Positions 33,460 to 45,500 of a stretch of DNA of 64,000 bases are shown one piece after another. This DNA is from Carya illinoinensis (Eukaryota; Streptophyta; Magnoliopsida; Fagales; Juglandaceae). The position numbers and the translations under genes are program-made. The stretch is from the NCBI RefSeq assembly GCF_018687715.1, contig NC_056762.1:45253520-45317519 (forward strand), written 5' to 3'. Below the pieces are notes generated by a model that was given only the letters and a program-made list of their open reading frames with translations, ran no database searches and was not told the origin of the DNA. Within the stretch, counting starts at the first letter, position 1. Each line of letters starts with the position of its first letter.

Positions 33460-36232
33460 ATGTCAAGCTTCAGCCTCAGGGACTCATCCGCGGCAATGGA
33501 AGAAGTAGCATCAAAATCTGTGGAACTACCTCAACAAATCATGATTTCCAGTGGTCTCACCATCAAGATAGCACCTAGTTGCAAAAGAGCAGGCGTAGAG
33601 ACTGGTGTTCCCTGTAGTTCTAATTTAGATTTGCCATCTCCAAACATAAAAAACTCAATGGAATCATCCCCATACAACTCTCCCTCCCTTGTGTCGCCAT
33701 CTTCATCAGCATTTGTTTTAGTCTTGCAGTCACCTTACATATCCCCAAGGGCCATGACCCCAAAACTACAAGAAAACCAAACTCCCCTTACCCTTCCATC
33801 ACCAGCGGTCTCATTGGCCGGTGATGTTTACATTGGCTTCCATGGCCAAAACCCCAACCTAGTGCGCTTCTCTAAGTGGCTTAAGTCGGAGCTTGAGCTT
33901 CAGGGAATTGCTTGTTTTGTTGCGGACAGAGCGAAGTACTCTGATAGTCAGAGCCACGAGATTGCTGACCATGTTATCTGATCCGTCACATATGGGGTTG
34001 TGGTTGTGAATAATTCCAGTTTTCTAAACCATCTCAACTTAGAGGAGATGAGATTCTTTGCTCAGAAGAAGAACTTGATTCCACTCTTCTTCCACATGGG
34101 ACCGGCTCAGATCATGGGCCTTCTCAACTATAATTTCATTGATAAAGAATGTAAAGAGGCAATGGATGGACTTACCAAGTGCAATGAATTCAGGCTAGAA
34201 GCCAATGAGGGTAACTGGAGAAGCTGTGTAACCAAAACTGCTGGTGTTCTACGAACAAAGCTTGGTCGCAATGGTGTGGCCGAGAAAGATGGGGTAGTAG
34301 AAGGATTTGATGAGATACCCTTCTCGAGAAATAGATTTTTTGTTGGAAGAGAAAAGGAACTTTCGGAGGTTGAAATTCTCTTATTTGGATGTGGGGATTG
34401 TTAGGAGCAAGTTTGTTCTGCGCATGCCATCAGGGGAGAAGCCACTGGGCAATCTGAAGGCCTGGCAGATGAGGAAAGCGACGTGGTTATGACTAGAGGA
34501 GCGGGGAGATACATCAGTTTGGAGATGGGTAAGAGCAAAGAACCAATTTTGGAGGCTTGGATAGAGCCAGTTTTAGGAAGGAATTCATTTGAGAGGTGTA
34601 AGTACAAGAAATCCAAGAGTTTGGGCAGTAATGTGATTTGCATAAATGGGGTTCCTGGCATTGGTAAAACGAACCTTGCACTAGAATTTGCTCACATGTA
34701 TTCACAAAGGTATAAGAAGGTTTTGTGGGTTGGTGGGGAAGCTCGATACTTTGGGCAACACATGTTGAATCTCTCTCTCAATTTGGGATTGGATGTAACC
34801 GCTGATGCTGAAAATGAAAGGGGGCACATTTGGAGCTTTGAGGAATAAAAATTTGAGGCTTTCAAGAGAATCAAGAAGGAGCTATTCCGGGACATGCCTC
34901 ACTTACTGATTATTGATAATCTTGAGACGGAGAAAGACTGGTGGGAAGGAAAGGATTTGCATGATTTGATCCCAAGGAACACTGGAGGGTCTCATGTGAA
35001 TATTACAACTACGCTATCCAAGGTAATGAATTTTGATACAGTGCAGCTTCCTCCATTGCCATTGTCTGACGCAATGGTTTTGATAAGAGGTAGAAGGGAG
35101 AAAGACTATACAGCTGGTGAGTTAGAATTTTTGGAAAAATTTGATGAGAAGCTGGGAAGGTTGAGCTATGGTTTGTGGTTGATTGGATCACTACTGTCTG
35201 AACTTGCAATTGGCCCTGCTTCTCTCTTTGAAGCTATAAACTAGGTGCCACTCAATGATGGTTCTCTTATGAGCAACACTGAAGAACAGTATTGGAAGAA
35301 AAATAATTTCCTCATGAAAGTGCTACAATTTTGCTTCTCAATCTTACATCAAATTAATGGCAGAAGGAACCTTCTTTCCTCAAGAATGCTTCTAGCCAGT
35401 GGTTGGTTCACCCCACACCCATTTCAGCAAGTTTGCTCGCTGCTGCAGCAAAGAAAATGCCTGCCATGGGAAACCGTTTCAAGAAGTGGACCAAATGCGT
35501 AGCTCTCACATTTGGGTGCTGTGCTATTTTAGCACCTCAAACTTGCAAGAGCGAGGAAGACTCGGCCATAATTCTGGTTAGATTGGGGCTAGCACGAAGA
35601 GCCAACAAACAGACAGGATGTTGGATCCAGTTGCATCCCATAATGCAGATATTTGCAAGAACAAAAGAAGATTTGCAAGCTGCCGAAGCCACAATTCAAG
35701 GTGTGAGGAAAACGGGAAATCCATTAGCCAACTCAAACCATCTATAGGCTTCAGCTTTCCTTGTTTTTGGATTCAAATCCAAACCCCCACTCGTCCAATT
35801 AAAGGCAATTGAGATGGTTTTATACGTCAAAAGAACAACTCTCCCTCTCGCAATTCAAGCCTTCAAAACCTTCTTAAGGTGCAACTTGGCATTGGAGCTA
35901 TTAAAGGTGTGCACAAATGTACTTGAAGAAGCAGAGAAATCGTTTGTCTCTTGGATACAAGATTGGTGTCATGGGTCACTTTGTTGGAAGAAAAAATGTC
36001 AAGGTAATCAAAGGGTAGACGAGTATGTGTGGCAGGATATGACATTGTTGAAAGCTACGTTACTCGAGACTAGAGCAAAGTTGCTGTTGAGAGGTGGCAT
36101 TTTGTCGGTAGTGAAGACCTCTGCAGAACTTGTATTAGTATTAGAATGGTGATGCTCGGACATAACCATGCCCAAACCTTGGCTGCTCAAGAGACATTGG
36201 CCAAGCTAGTGAGGATGAGGAGCAAGATATGA
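33460..36232 (+). pseudogene. TIR-NB-ARC-TPR (TNP/XTNX class) pseudogene
   Basis: An old, usually low-copy plant NLR-like family (from memory the Arabidopsis member is AT5G56220). It starts with the ATG at 33460. A Ser/Pro-rich N-terminal extension runs to residue 120, then a TIR domain from about residue 122 (DVYIGFHGQNPNLVRFSKWL). NB-ARC has the P-loop GVPGIGKTN at about residue 397 and kinase-2 LLIIDNLE at about 482. A helical C-terminal part with TPR-like sequence ends RMRSKI and TGA at 36230-36232. No LRR is expected in this family. Damage: premature stops at 33979, 34402, 34846, 35242 (probably CAG to TAG) and 35745, and frameshifts near 35400 and 36090. The remaining sequence is highly readable, so loss is fairly recent. 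A young Copia lies 140 bp upstream. Confidence 0.88.
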
Positions 36233-36599
36233 ATTATGAAGTTGCCTAACATCAAAATAATGAATCCCGCGTTTTGGAGAACTCATGTATCAGTTATAAT
36301 TAGCATACTTGCTCATAAATTTCTCTCAGGATACTAGCAATTCACGTTCAATTGAAACTTCCTATTAAAATAGTTTGATCAAAGACCAAAAATATGTCCA
36401 TATCTCTCTGAATGTATCGACTTAAATTTCAAGCAGAAACTCTCATGTAGAGGTGACTGGTCTTGCATATGACTTACCAACCAGACTATGTTATCATCCA
36501 AATTCAACTAAAAATTACATCCTGATCAATCGAAGAGTACGGGAGTTGATAATGGTTACTTTGTACGTCTTTTCCAAATGATCACAGGTCCCATGTTGA

Positions 36600-39241
36600 T
36601 GAAAGTTAACTTGTCGAGAATAACATTTTTGTAGCATGTAGCCATTCTTGGCAGAGAAGAGAGCACAGAAGTAAATTGGGAATTGGGTACACAATTCTAT
36701 TCCACATATCCCAACAAATCTAGAATCACAAAAATTTAAGAGTTAACTAAGAATTTAAATCTTTGCAAAGTTTATCATAGGAATCCCACAGTCTCTACTT
36801 ATCTAAATTTTTTAACTTTTCAGAAATTTTTCACAACCGTGAATGAATATAAATCGCTACCTATACGGAATACTAAACGTTACTAAATTTCTAAAAGGAC
36901 TTGCTAAAACTCTCAAGTTACTTAAATTCATACTATGAAAATAGCTTTAATAATTATTTAGTTATCTCAAATCTAATAAATACTATCATCATTAAATGTA
37001 TATTCTTAACTTATTATAATATGATTTTATCAAATATGGCAACACAACTTAAAATTATTTAAAAAACTAACTTAATCGTATTTAAAACTCATATCTCTAT
37101 AAACTATTCTTGAAATCATAATTTAATACTACTAACATATAATGTAGTAGGAAATCATAAATTTCTTAAAAAATAGTAGTTCATAAAATATCCTTAATAA
37201 TACTTATATTAAAAATCATTCTAAACTACTAATCATATCTAATTTAAAACCATCATAGATTTATTTCATATAATAGGCTTAAAGTATTTAAAATAAAAGA
37301 TTAAACACTTACAATTTACTACCAAAATCAAATTATAAAATTAGTACTAAATAATATAATTGAAGCCGTTAAATATTTTCTGTGAAATCAAGTATATTGG
37401 CTAATATATTTATCCAAGCAAAATTATGCATAATTTGAAAATACTAAACATAACCCAAATTAAAATAATACATTAGTTTCTTAATAAAACCCATTAAAAC
37501 CTGCTAACATAATTTTTTATAAAATACAACAAATCCAATTTAAACATCAAGCTCATATGAAGCCAGCTCATTTAAAATGTTCCAATAGTTTCTGAATTAA
37601 TAGCCTATCTATACTTACAATTTACAACTTAATAAAATAATTACATCAAATTCAAATAATGTAAACAACAAAAAAATCATTTAGTAAAATAAACATTTAA
37701 AAGTATTTAGAATAAAATCAAAAGTTTATTATTTACTGTTGAAATTAATTGTAAATTACTTAATAATTTAATTTGAATCTATAAATATAAATTCTTATAC
37801 TTCAAACAAAGCCCAAGTAAACAAGTTTAATATAAAAGTCAGCCCAATATGGAGGAACCATCTTATAGACAAGGGCGTTTTGGAAAAATAAATCATCAAC
37901 ATGCCTGGGCTTGTAAGGCTGGAGTTACAAGAAGAAATTTGAAATTATTAATATTAAGAAAAAAAAAAAAAAAAAAAAACCTCCAGTTCAAAACTGTGCA
38001 ATAGAGGAGGCATACTCACAGGGAGAGGAGAGGCAGGACGGGGCAATGAGCTGGGCTAAGGTTGACGGTGGTGAGCGCAGCGGCACGACACTGAGAGAGA
38101 GAGAGAGAGAGGGAACGGAGGGAGAAAGAGCATGGCGTGAGGAAAAACTTTACCGCACAGAAGGGAAAGAGAGTACAAGCTGTGTGTGATGGTGTAGCGA
38201 GAGGCACGCAATAGATCTGCGGTGAAGGGAAGTTCCTGGCAGCGATTTTTGTGGAGGTTGTCTAGTTCACAGCAACACTGGGCACGTGGTATTGTCGTTG
38301 CCATTGGTTTACGCATGGTGAAGTGGCATAATCGTAGGTAGTTATCCATGACTGCTGCGGCATGGAGGAGAGGATGAGTTGTAACCGAGAGAGAGAGAAA
38401 GAGAGAGAGAGCTGATTGTGGTGGTTCCAGCTCAGGGCAATGCCTTGTGAGGTGGTTTAGTGGTGCAGTGGTTGCTCTGTTTTTGGGGAGTAAAAACAGA
38501 GGCTTGTTTTTGTTGGCTCATGGTGTTGCAGTGTGGGTTGGTGGTGCAGAGGCAGCAGTGCACGACAGGGCTTTTCCATGGTGGGTTTTTGTTTTTCTTT
38601 GGACAATGGGATGTGGAGTACGACTGTGGTGGTTTGTGTGCTACTTGGGGCTTCTGAAAGTGGAGGAGCATGCATGGTTGTGGTTGCAAAACAGGGAGGA
38701 TGGGAGTCAGCAGGCGTGCAATGGAAGGACCTTCTCTCTATATATGTGTGAGCAGGCTTGCGGTTTTGGGGTTGACGTGGAGGAGAGAGTGCCATGTTTC
38801 GGGGTGGTTGAAGCTTGAACGGGGATTGCGTTTTGATGCTCTGAACGTGGAGGAGGTTTCCGGAGGTTTTTCCTGGCGTGCGCTAGTGCGGTGCAACCAC
38901 AGTGCATCACGGTGAAAGGGGAGGCATTGGAGAAATATCATGCAGAATAAGGGGTGGTGGTTGGCTATGGAAACTTGAGGGGCAACAAAACTAATTTTGG
39001 TATCAAAGATAGAGATAAAATGATGAGGGAGAGCATTTGTTGAGAGAAATAAAGATGTGGGTAACAGGACAAAAAATTGTTGATGAAAAGAAGAGGGAGT
39101 GGAAACTATCGGGGGTGGGGAGAGAAGAGGGAGGAAAAATAAAAATAAAAATAAAAATCTGCTTATAAAATGAACAACGCCATTTTCCTGAACTATTGAG
39201 CTTCTCTACGGGACTGGGTTAAGATTTGGGCTGGGTGTTAC
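36600..39241 (-). repeat. Probable LTR (solo or remnant) on the minus strand
   Basis: The right edge at 39241 reads on the minus strand TGTAACACCCAGCCCAAATC, a common start of large plant LTRs. The first 1.3 kb is GC- and GA/CT-rich and the rest very AT-rich (about 36900-37800), as in such LTRs. A possible 3' edge is near 36640, but I find no matching target duplication. Open frames at 38016-38941 on both strands are low-complexity by-products. The left boundary is a guess. Confidence 0.4.
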
Positions 39242-40850
39242 ACAAAATAAGATCAACTTATCTTCAACAGTCAACACTGTTCTCTCTTTCCTCTCAAAAA
39301 ATATCTAGCATATGGTATACAGTAAAAGTTTTGAATATAAATAGTGAATCTAAACCTTATTTTATTTAATTAAATATTTTATATGTTAGACTCATTTATT
39401 GTGAAAGAGTCTAATCCATATGTAAAAGAATTTATTAAAAATATAATACAAATAATTAAAATCGATCTCTTCTTATTAATTTAAACTTTTAAAATAAGTA
39501 ATAATTTCACAATATCTATATTTTTTGAAGCCTCAGAATGAGTTACTTCATCTAAAATTGCCTTAAATGCCTATGAATTTAGTCATTTAAGCTTAAACTA
39601 ATTTGAGAGGTTATATCAATAAATCTTAGACGGTTTCAAATTTTAAAAGCCCGGATCACTTTATATTTTTTCTTTTATAACATTTGATCGATTACTTTTT
39701 CATTTCTAATTCATATTTAGGGTTTGAGGTTGCATTAGAAGTCTTAAAAAATTCTTAAATAGTATTGAAAGCTCTATAATAGAAAAATTAAATTATTTGG
39801 ATATTAAATATATATTAAAGTATTTTTTAATCTCAAATAAGTTGAAAAGTATGATTGAGGAAAATCATCATTTTGATGCTATTCTTCAAACGTGTTTTCT
39901 TAGATAATTCGAAATGTAATTCAAATTGAAAGCTCTATAATAGAAAAATTAAGTTGTTTGGATATTACATATTAAAATATTTTTTAATCTCAAATAAGTT
40001 GAAAAGTATGTTTGAGAAAACACAAACGTATTTTTGCAAATAATCCGAAATATAATTTAAATTTTAAAAAGGCCGTCAATAGGTGAAAATAATCATACAA
40101 TTTTTAAATAATTACAACTTTTAAACTTTTTAAAATATAATCACAATCTTTAAAAAATTAAATAAATGTCATTTCTATTTCAGAAATTATCTTTTTAATT
40201 TATTTTTTAACGAATGTAACATGTTTGAAAGTTCTTTAAATATATGGTTACCATGCAAATAGTTAATAATATTTTAATAATATAAGTTATTATTTAAACT
40301 ATAAGTTAAATTTTTTACCGTAATTTCAAACATACATTTAACGAGTGCCTGACTATATACCGTTAAATTGCTAATTTTTTTCAACATATACGCTATATAA
40401 TTTCCGAAGCAGGTAAATTTCCTCTTACACATATGAATTAAGCCACACAATTAATTATCCTATTAAGAAATATATCCAATTAAATTAAGAATTTTATTCT
40501 AAAATTAAAATTACGAAATGAAAGTTATATATTTAATCACAAGCCAATGTGCAGTTTCATTTTTACATTTGTTTTTAATTTTTTTTTCTTAATTTTTAAA
40601 AAACTTTCAACTTGTTTGAAATAAGTTTTGGTTGATGCAGCATTTTTTTATTCTAATTAGTTGAGACATGACATTAATGTAACATTCATTTATAATGCTA
40701 CGTGGCAATCTCGTTAAGTACTAATCCGACAGGAATTTTGACCAATGAAATTAAAGTATAAAAAGTTTAACACTTAAAAGGTTAAAATCTTAAAATTAGA
40801 GTCGTAGGAGATTTTTTTTTTTTTTTTCAAATGCGCCAAACTGAAGACTC
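39242..40850. other. AT-rich intergenic with a 161-bp duplication
   Basis: No gene seen. The main structure is the tandem duplication at 39764-40064. Confidence 0.5.
39764..40064. repeat. 161-bp tandem duplication
   Basis: The phrase attgaaagctctataatagaaaaattaa starts at 39764 and again at 39925, and the following sequence (aatctcaaataagttgaaaagtatg) also repeats. The copies have diverged by substitutions and a small deletion. Confidence 0.8.
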
Positions 40851-42190
40851 ATTATAAAAATAAAAAACTGTCCTGCGTCCAGCACCATGCACGTTCCATC
40901 CACTGCCTTGCCTCACCGGTTAGTGGAGCGCATGCAACGAAACAAGGAGTGACGGTAGTGATCCGACCGCCAAGCTTTTTGCTGCTCTGTACCTTCCTTG
41001 GGTCTTTGCCATCCCCCGTAGCTCTCCCACCCCTTCCTCTCTGTCCCATGGTCGGCTAGGCATCCATAACCTTTTTATTCGTATTCTAAGATCCAAGTCA
41101 TTGGAGCTCTACAAAAACTAAAACTCAGAGATAAATTTTGGCTTCCTGATGGGTCCTTCCGGGTTGTCCCGGCCGACCCCACATTATAAGGTTATAAGAG
41201 ATACTGTCCATTCACAATATAAGGGTGGAGTCTCAGCACGTGTATAACAAAGCACACAGTACTGTACATAATAACCTATTAGGAGAATGATAGTAATAAT
41301 AATAAACAAGAAGAAGACGACGATTGGCCACAAATATCTGCATGTGCATGAGGTTATTGCTCTCCTGAATCAGTTGTATCTTCTTTTTCCTCGTTTCTTC
41401 GCGGGGAATGGGATGAGGAAGATTGCCAACAAATTTTGATCGACTGCATGATGCAACACGGTAGTAGGTTGCAACCATAACATGATCGCGATCTCTCATA
41501 GATACGTATGTATCTACGTACAGAACATCACAAGTATCTGTGTCCAGCAACCGGGACACGTACGGCCCCCGGGCTTTGAAAATTCTTTACCTACCATCAC
41601 TTATCACTAGAGGTATGCACGCTCGTCATCCGGCCATTTATTCTAGCCAGGAAACTGCAAGCTGATCTCAACAAAACGTACAACATGAAGAACAGATCAT
41701 ATACCCACTAAGGCAAGCCGAGAGATCAAATCCGCTGTGAATCTGACATCACAAGACTAATCATGATCAGATGATCGGTATTCTCATGATCATGAACTTG
41801 ATATTTAGGTTTGCAAAGATTGATCTGTACTAACCCAGATTTTGTGAAGTTGGCATGACAAAGTAAATACGTTACTTGGGCAGTCACATGTATATTAATG
41901 TATGTTTCTCTAATGGGTTAGCTTTCAAAATCTACATACAAAGTGAAAGATCAAGCACGATATGGTTTGGTTGGTTATCGCATCTAACGGCTAACAGTAA
42001 CCAGATGGAGATGATCAAAAAGTTGACAGAATTGATTTTGATGACCAAAAGTTTATAGTGGTAGTGTTATAAAATTAGAAAGTAAAAAGTACACGTGCAA
42101 AAGGCAGCTCCAACTTCACAAAATTTAAACCACCCACCCCTCCCCCAAAAAATAGACATTTCCATAAAAGGAGGCTCAAGTCCATTGACT
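40851..42190. other. Intergenic between LTR remnant and the HAP8 3' end
   Basis: Short open frames (41233-41559 minus, 40852-41049 minus) have no recognisable domain and are not supported as genes. No repeat structure recognised. Confidence 0.45.
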
Positions 42191-42214
42191 AAAAAGCAAG
42201 GTTCCTGGTCAACT

Positions 42215-42220
42215 TTTATT
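42215..42220 (-). terminator. Candidate poly(A) signal of the HAP8-like gene
   Basis: Minus strand AATAAA about 290 bases after the stop codon, a plausible 3' UTR length. Confidence 0.4.
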
Positions 42221-42509
42221 CATAGGGTGCTTATACATTGCTGGGTAGCTTTAAAAATGCCCATGGATAGCCTCAAAAGCTCCGTAACTTTGGACCCACA
42301 CTCGGTATATACCAGCTCAAGCTAAGATTTCAACAGCTGAACTTGTGCGCAGGTTCTGTCTTTGATCAACCGCCATTATCTCGGTTATCTCCGGAAGTTT
42401 CTGCCTATCATTAATCTATGAGCAGCTCAAGATTTCATTTCAGTTTTGAAGCAAAACCTTGTTTTGTGACCGGGTGCAAATGTGCCATCCCAAACAAAAC
42501 TCGCAGCGC

Positions 42510-45500
42510 CTATGTCAAGCTTGGAGAATTATACAGTGCAGACCTCAGATGACCTGTTGAGGGTGACGCAGGAAAAAAGGGGCTCCACTGCAGCACACCA
42601 GAACCTTCTGAAGTACAACTCCATCTAGCAGAACTTGCATGAGCTCCTAGTGAGGGGGTTACATGAAAGCTGGCTTTGTGCACCGCTGGCAATTCCCCAA
42701 GTGGAGTAGGGTCCTGTGACTGATAATAAGCGAAAGTGTTCAAATGTCTTGAAACCGCTGGGATTGGAATGCCAGATGAAACCGCCTTTCTTTCCCTCAA
42801 TACTCCAGAGTACTTCGTGACATCAGTGGTTAAATTGGCTTCACTAGAGGAGATGTCATCAATGATAATAATTTCTCTATCAGCATTGGCAGCAGAACGA
42901 GCACTCATCTGCTGGCAATCAGGAATTGTTAAGGATTTCTCCATATTACATGTGGGTGATCCATTTGGTCTGTTCTTAGACTTGCTCTGTTGAGATGGAA
43001 CATTGAAGTGACTTTCATGCTCATGAGACTCCATGAAAGAAATAAATCCACCATCCTGGGGCTGGTCTGGAAAAAAGCCTGCCAGCCCTCTCGCAACCAT
43101 TTGTGGTGTCTTTGTATTATGGCTTCTAAAACTGTTTGAAAACTTTCCCTCAAAGCAATGCCCTGATAAATTATGTGAATCCTGGCCTATATGAGGGACC
43201 ATATGATGATGGCAGCGGTAGACCTCATTTTGAATATTTACAGGAGAGACTTCAGAAAGTGTTGGAAACCTTGGAGTTAGAGGGTTGAGTTGGCCGAGAT
43301 TTGATTGGACAGACCCTACTGGCACTGATGCATCCTCATCTTTGTTGACCACCATCAAATTCTTCCCCATCAGCCTTAGTACAGGATTAGAAGCAGCTGG
43401 ACTAGCAGAATCACAACTACCATGACCTGGAAACTTTGCTCCAACATCTGGGGAACCCTTCAAAGAAATGGGACCTGCAGGGCACTTAATGATGGGGGAA
43501 ACAACCTTTTCAGATTTTGAACTTGGGCAACTGCTCAGAGGAATTATTTCAGGCCTCGCATCAAAATTCCCAGGTCTTGTGTTAAGATTACAACTCATTT
43601 GCTTTCCTATGGTAGGCATTGTCACTGAAGCTGCAGCCCTTCGCTTTAATAGTTGTGATTCTTGATAAGTCAATGCTGCACTGTGAGAAGCTCTTTCCTT
43701 CCTTTGGCAACAGCAAGGCTCATCACCTTTGAAACTAAGAGAAAACTTTTCAATCGAGATCTTATTAACATTACTATTCTCCCCATCAAAAATAAGTTTT
43801 TCTACTTCTCTACCCTTTATCTGTGGAACTACAGCAACACTTTCTGCTGAAGGCTCAATGCTGGCAACAGAGAAGACTGACCTCATCTTGTCTTGAATTG
43901 ATTGAGGACCTACGGATGAAAATGGTTTGGAATACTTCCAATCATATCCAGCAACTGTGGAATTAGAGATAGTTGATGTTGCAGAAATAGGAGAATCTGA
44001 CGAATCCCCATCAATGGCATGCAGATCTTGAGACGATTGAACCCGGCTTGTTGTGGTTAATGATGAGTTCCCTTGAAGATCTTCTGATCCCATACCCCGA
44101 GGACTTGGCAAAAATGATCCCGGTGGCCCTGGAATGGGTATTGGATCTACCTCTTCAAAAAAGTTTTCCTGCCCAATTTCAGAATCCATTTCTTCCCCAA
44201 TAAGAACATTTTGCCCAATAAAGTCATTGCCCACTTTATCAGCACAATATATATCTTGTTCATCAACAAGATTTGGCTTGGTTGCACTTTTCAGTGCTTC
44301 AGCTCCACAGAGAGGCCCGTGATTACCATCAATAAATTGTACAGAGTTGGATGGGGTCTTGGTAAAACTACCCAGCTTGTGTTGTAGTTCAGGAGCTAGA
44401 GATTGAAACAAAGTTGTATCAAACTTCTGAACAGCTTCTTTGGCAGCTAGTTCAGAGACAATATCCTCCCCAGGGATCCAAACCTCTTTTGTAGCTGATT
44501 TTAAGTCAACAACTTTGTCCAGAAAATGATCACGAACTCTAACAGAAGAATCCTCGTTTTCACACTTATCATGCCCACAACATTGAGTGGCCAACTGTGA
44601 ACTCTTCAACTTTCGAGTTATACTGATTGCTCCTCTATCTTGCTTGATTCTTAGTACAGTATTACTGCCAAAAGATACTTCACTTGAGATCTCTTCTCTT
44701 CCAGAACTATTGTCAATATGACTGTGCATCAAATCATGTTGCTCATCAGCTTCAGGATACCAGGCCGCTACTTCTTTGCCTATTCCTGCAGCAAAATGCA
44801 CTTGACAAGTCTTAAGGGCTGAGCACTTCTGGATCATGTCTGGTCTGGATTTAGTCACAGATAATCTGCCTTTGACAGCTGATACATTTTTCCTCGATGG
44901 GGAGAATTTCATGGTTTTTGGTTTTAAGGGATGATAACTTCTAGTTAGACTTGTGCAAGGAAGAAAAGGAATATCGGAGTTATAATTTGGCCCTGCAGCA
45001 ATATCATCCAGCTTGCTTCTCAACAAAGGTACATAATCTACAGTGGACTTTGGAGAATTCAATATAGAATCATCACAAACAGAATTGCTGTCTTTGCTCA
45101 ATTGATTGACATTTCTCTTCATTAGTGAAAGAGACCTCTCAACACTGCTGCTGCTCCTGGCTCCAAACAAGGGACTTCCAACTTGCTTTCTCCCTGGAGA
45201 TCGCTGCCTCTTGTCACTAGCTTGGCCTTCAGAAAAGGGACTCTTCATTCTCTCACTTTTCTCAGGAGAAAAAATTGGGTTCTGAGACAAATTTGCAAGT
45301 TTTGAAACCCGACTTCTCTCCACGAGAGAATCACCAAAACAAAATTGATCACTCTCACTCAGAGGTTGATGGGCATCTTTTCTACTGACTTCTTTTGCAA
45401 CTCCAGTTCTTTTGGAGCATACCCAATGTCTCAAATTCCCAGAATCGCTGGGTTTAACTTGATTCTTTGCCTGATGTTCATTCTTCTTGCACCTTTCTTC

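Noticed and set aside
38016..38941. Several overlapping open frames on both strands, GC-rich and with GA runs
   Set aside because: They overlap in many frames with low-complexity composition and lie in the probable LTR; no domain is recognisable.
41233..41559. 109-codon open frame on the minus strand
   Set aside because: No homology recognised, no promoter or intron context, and the composition is typical of a chance frame.
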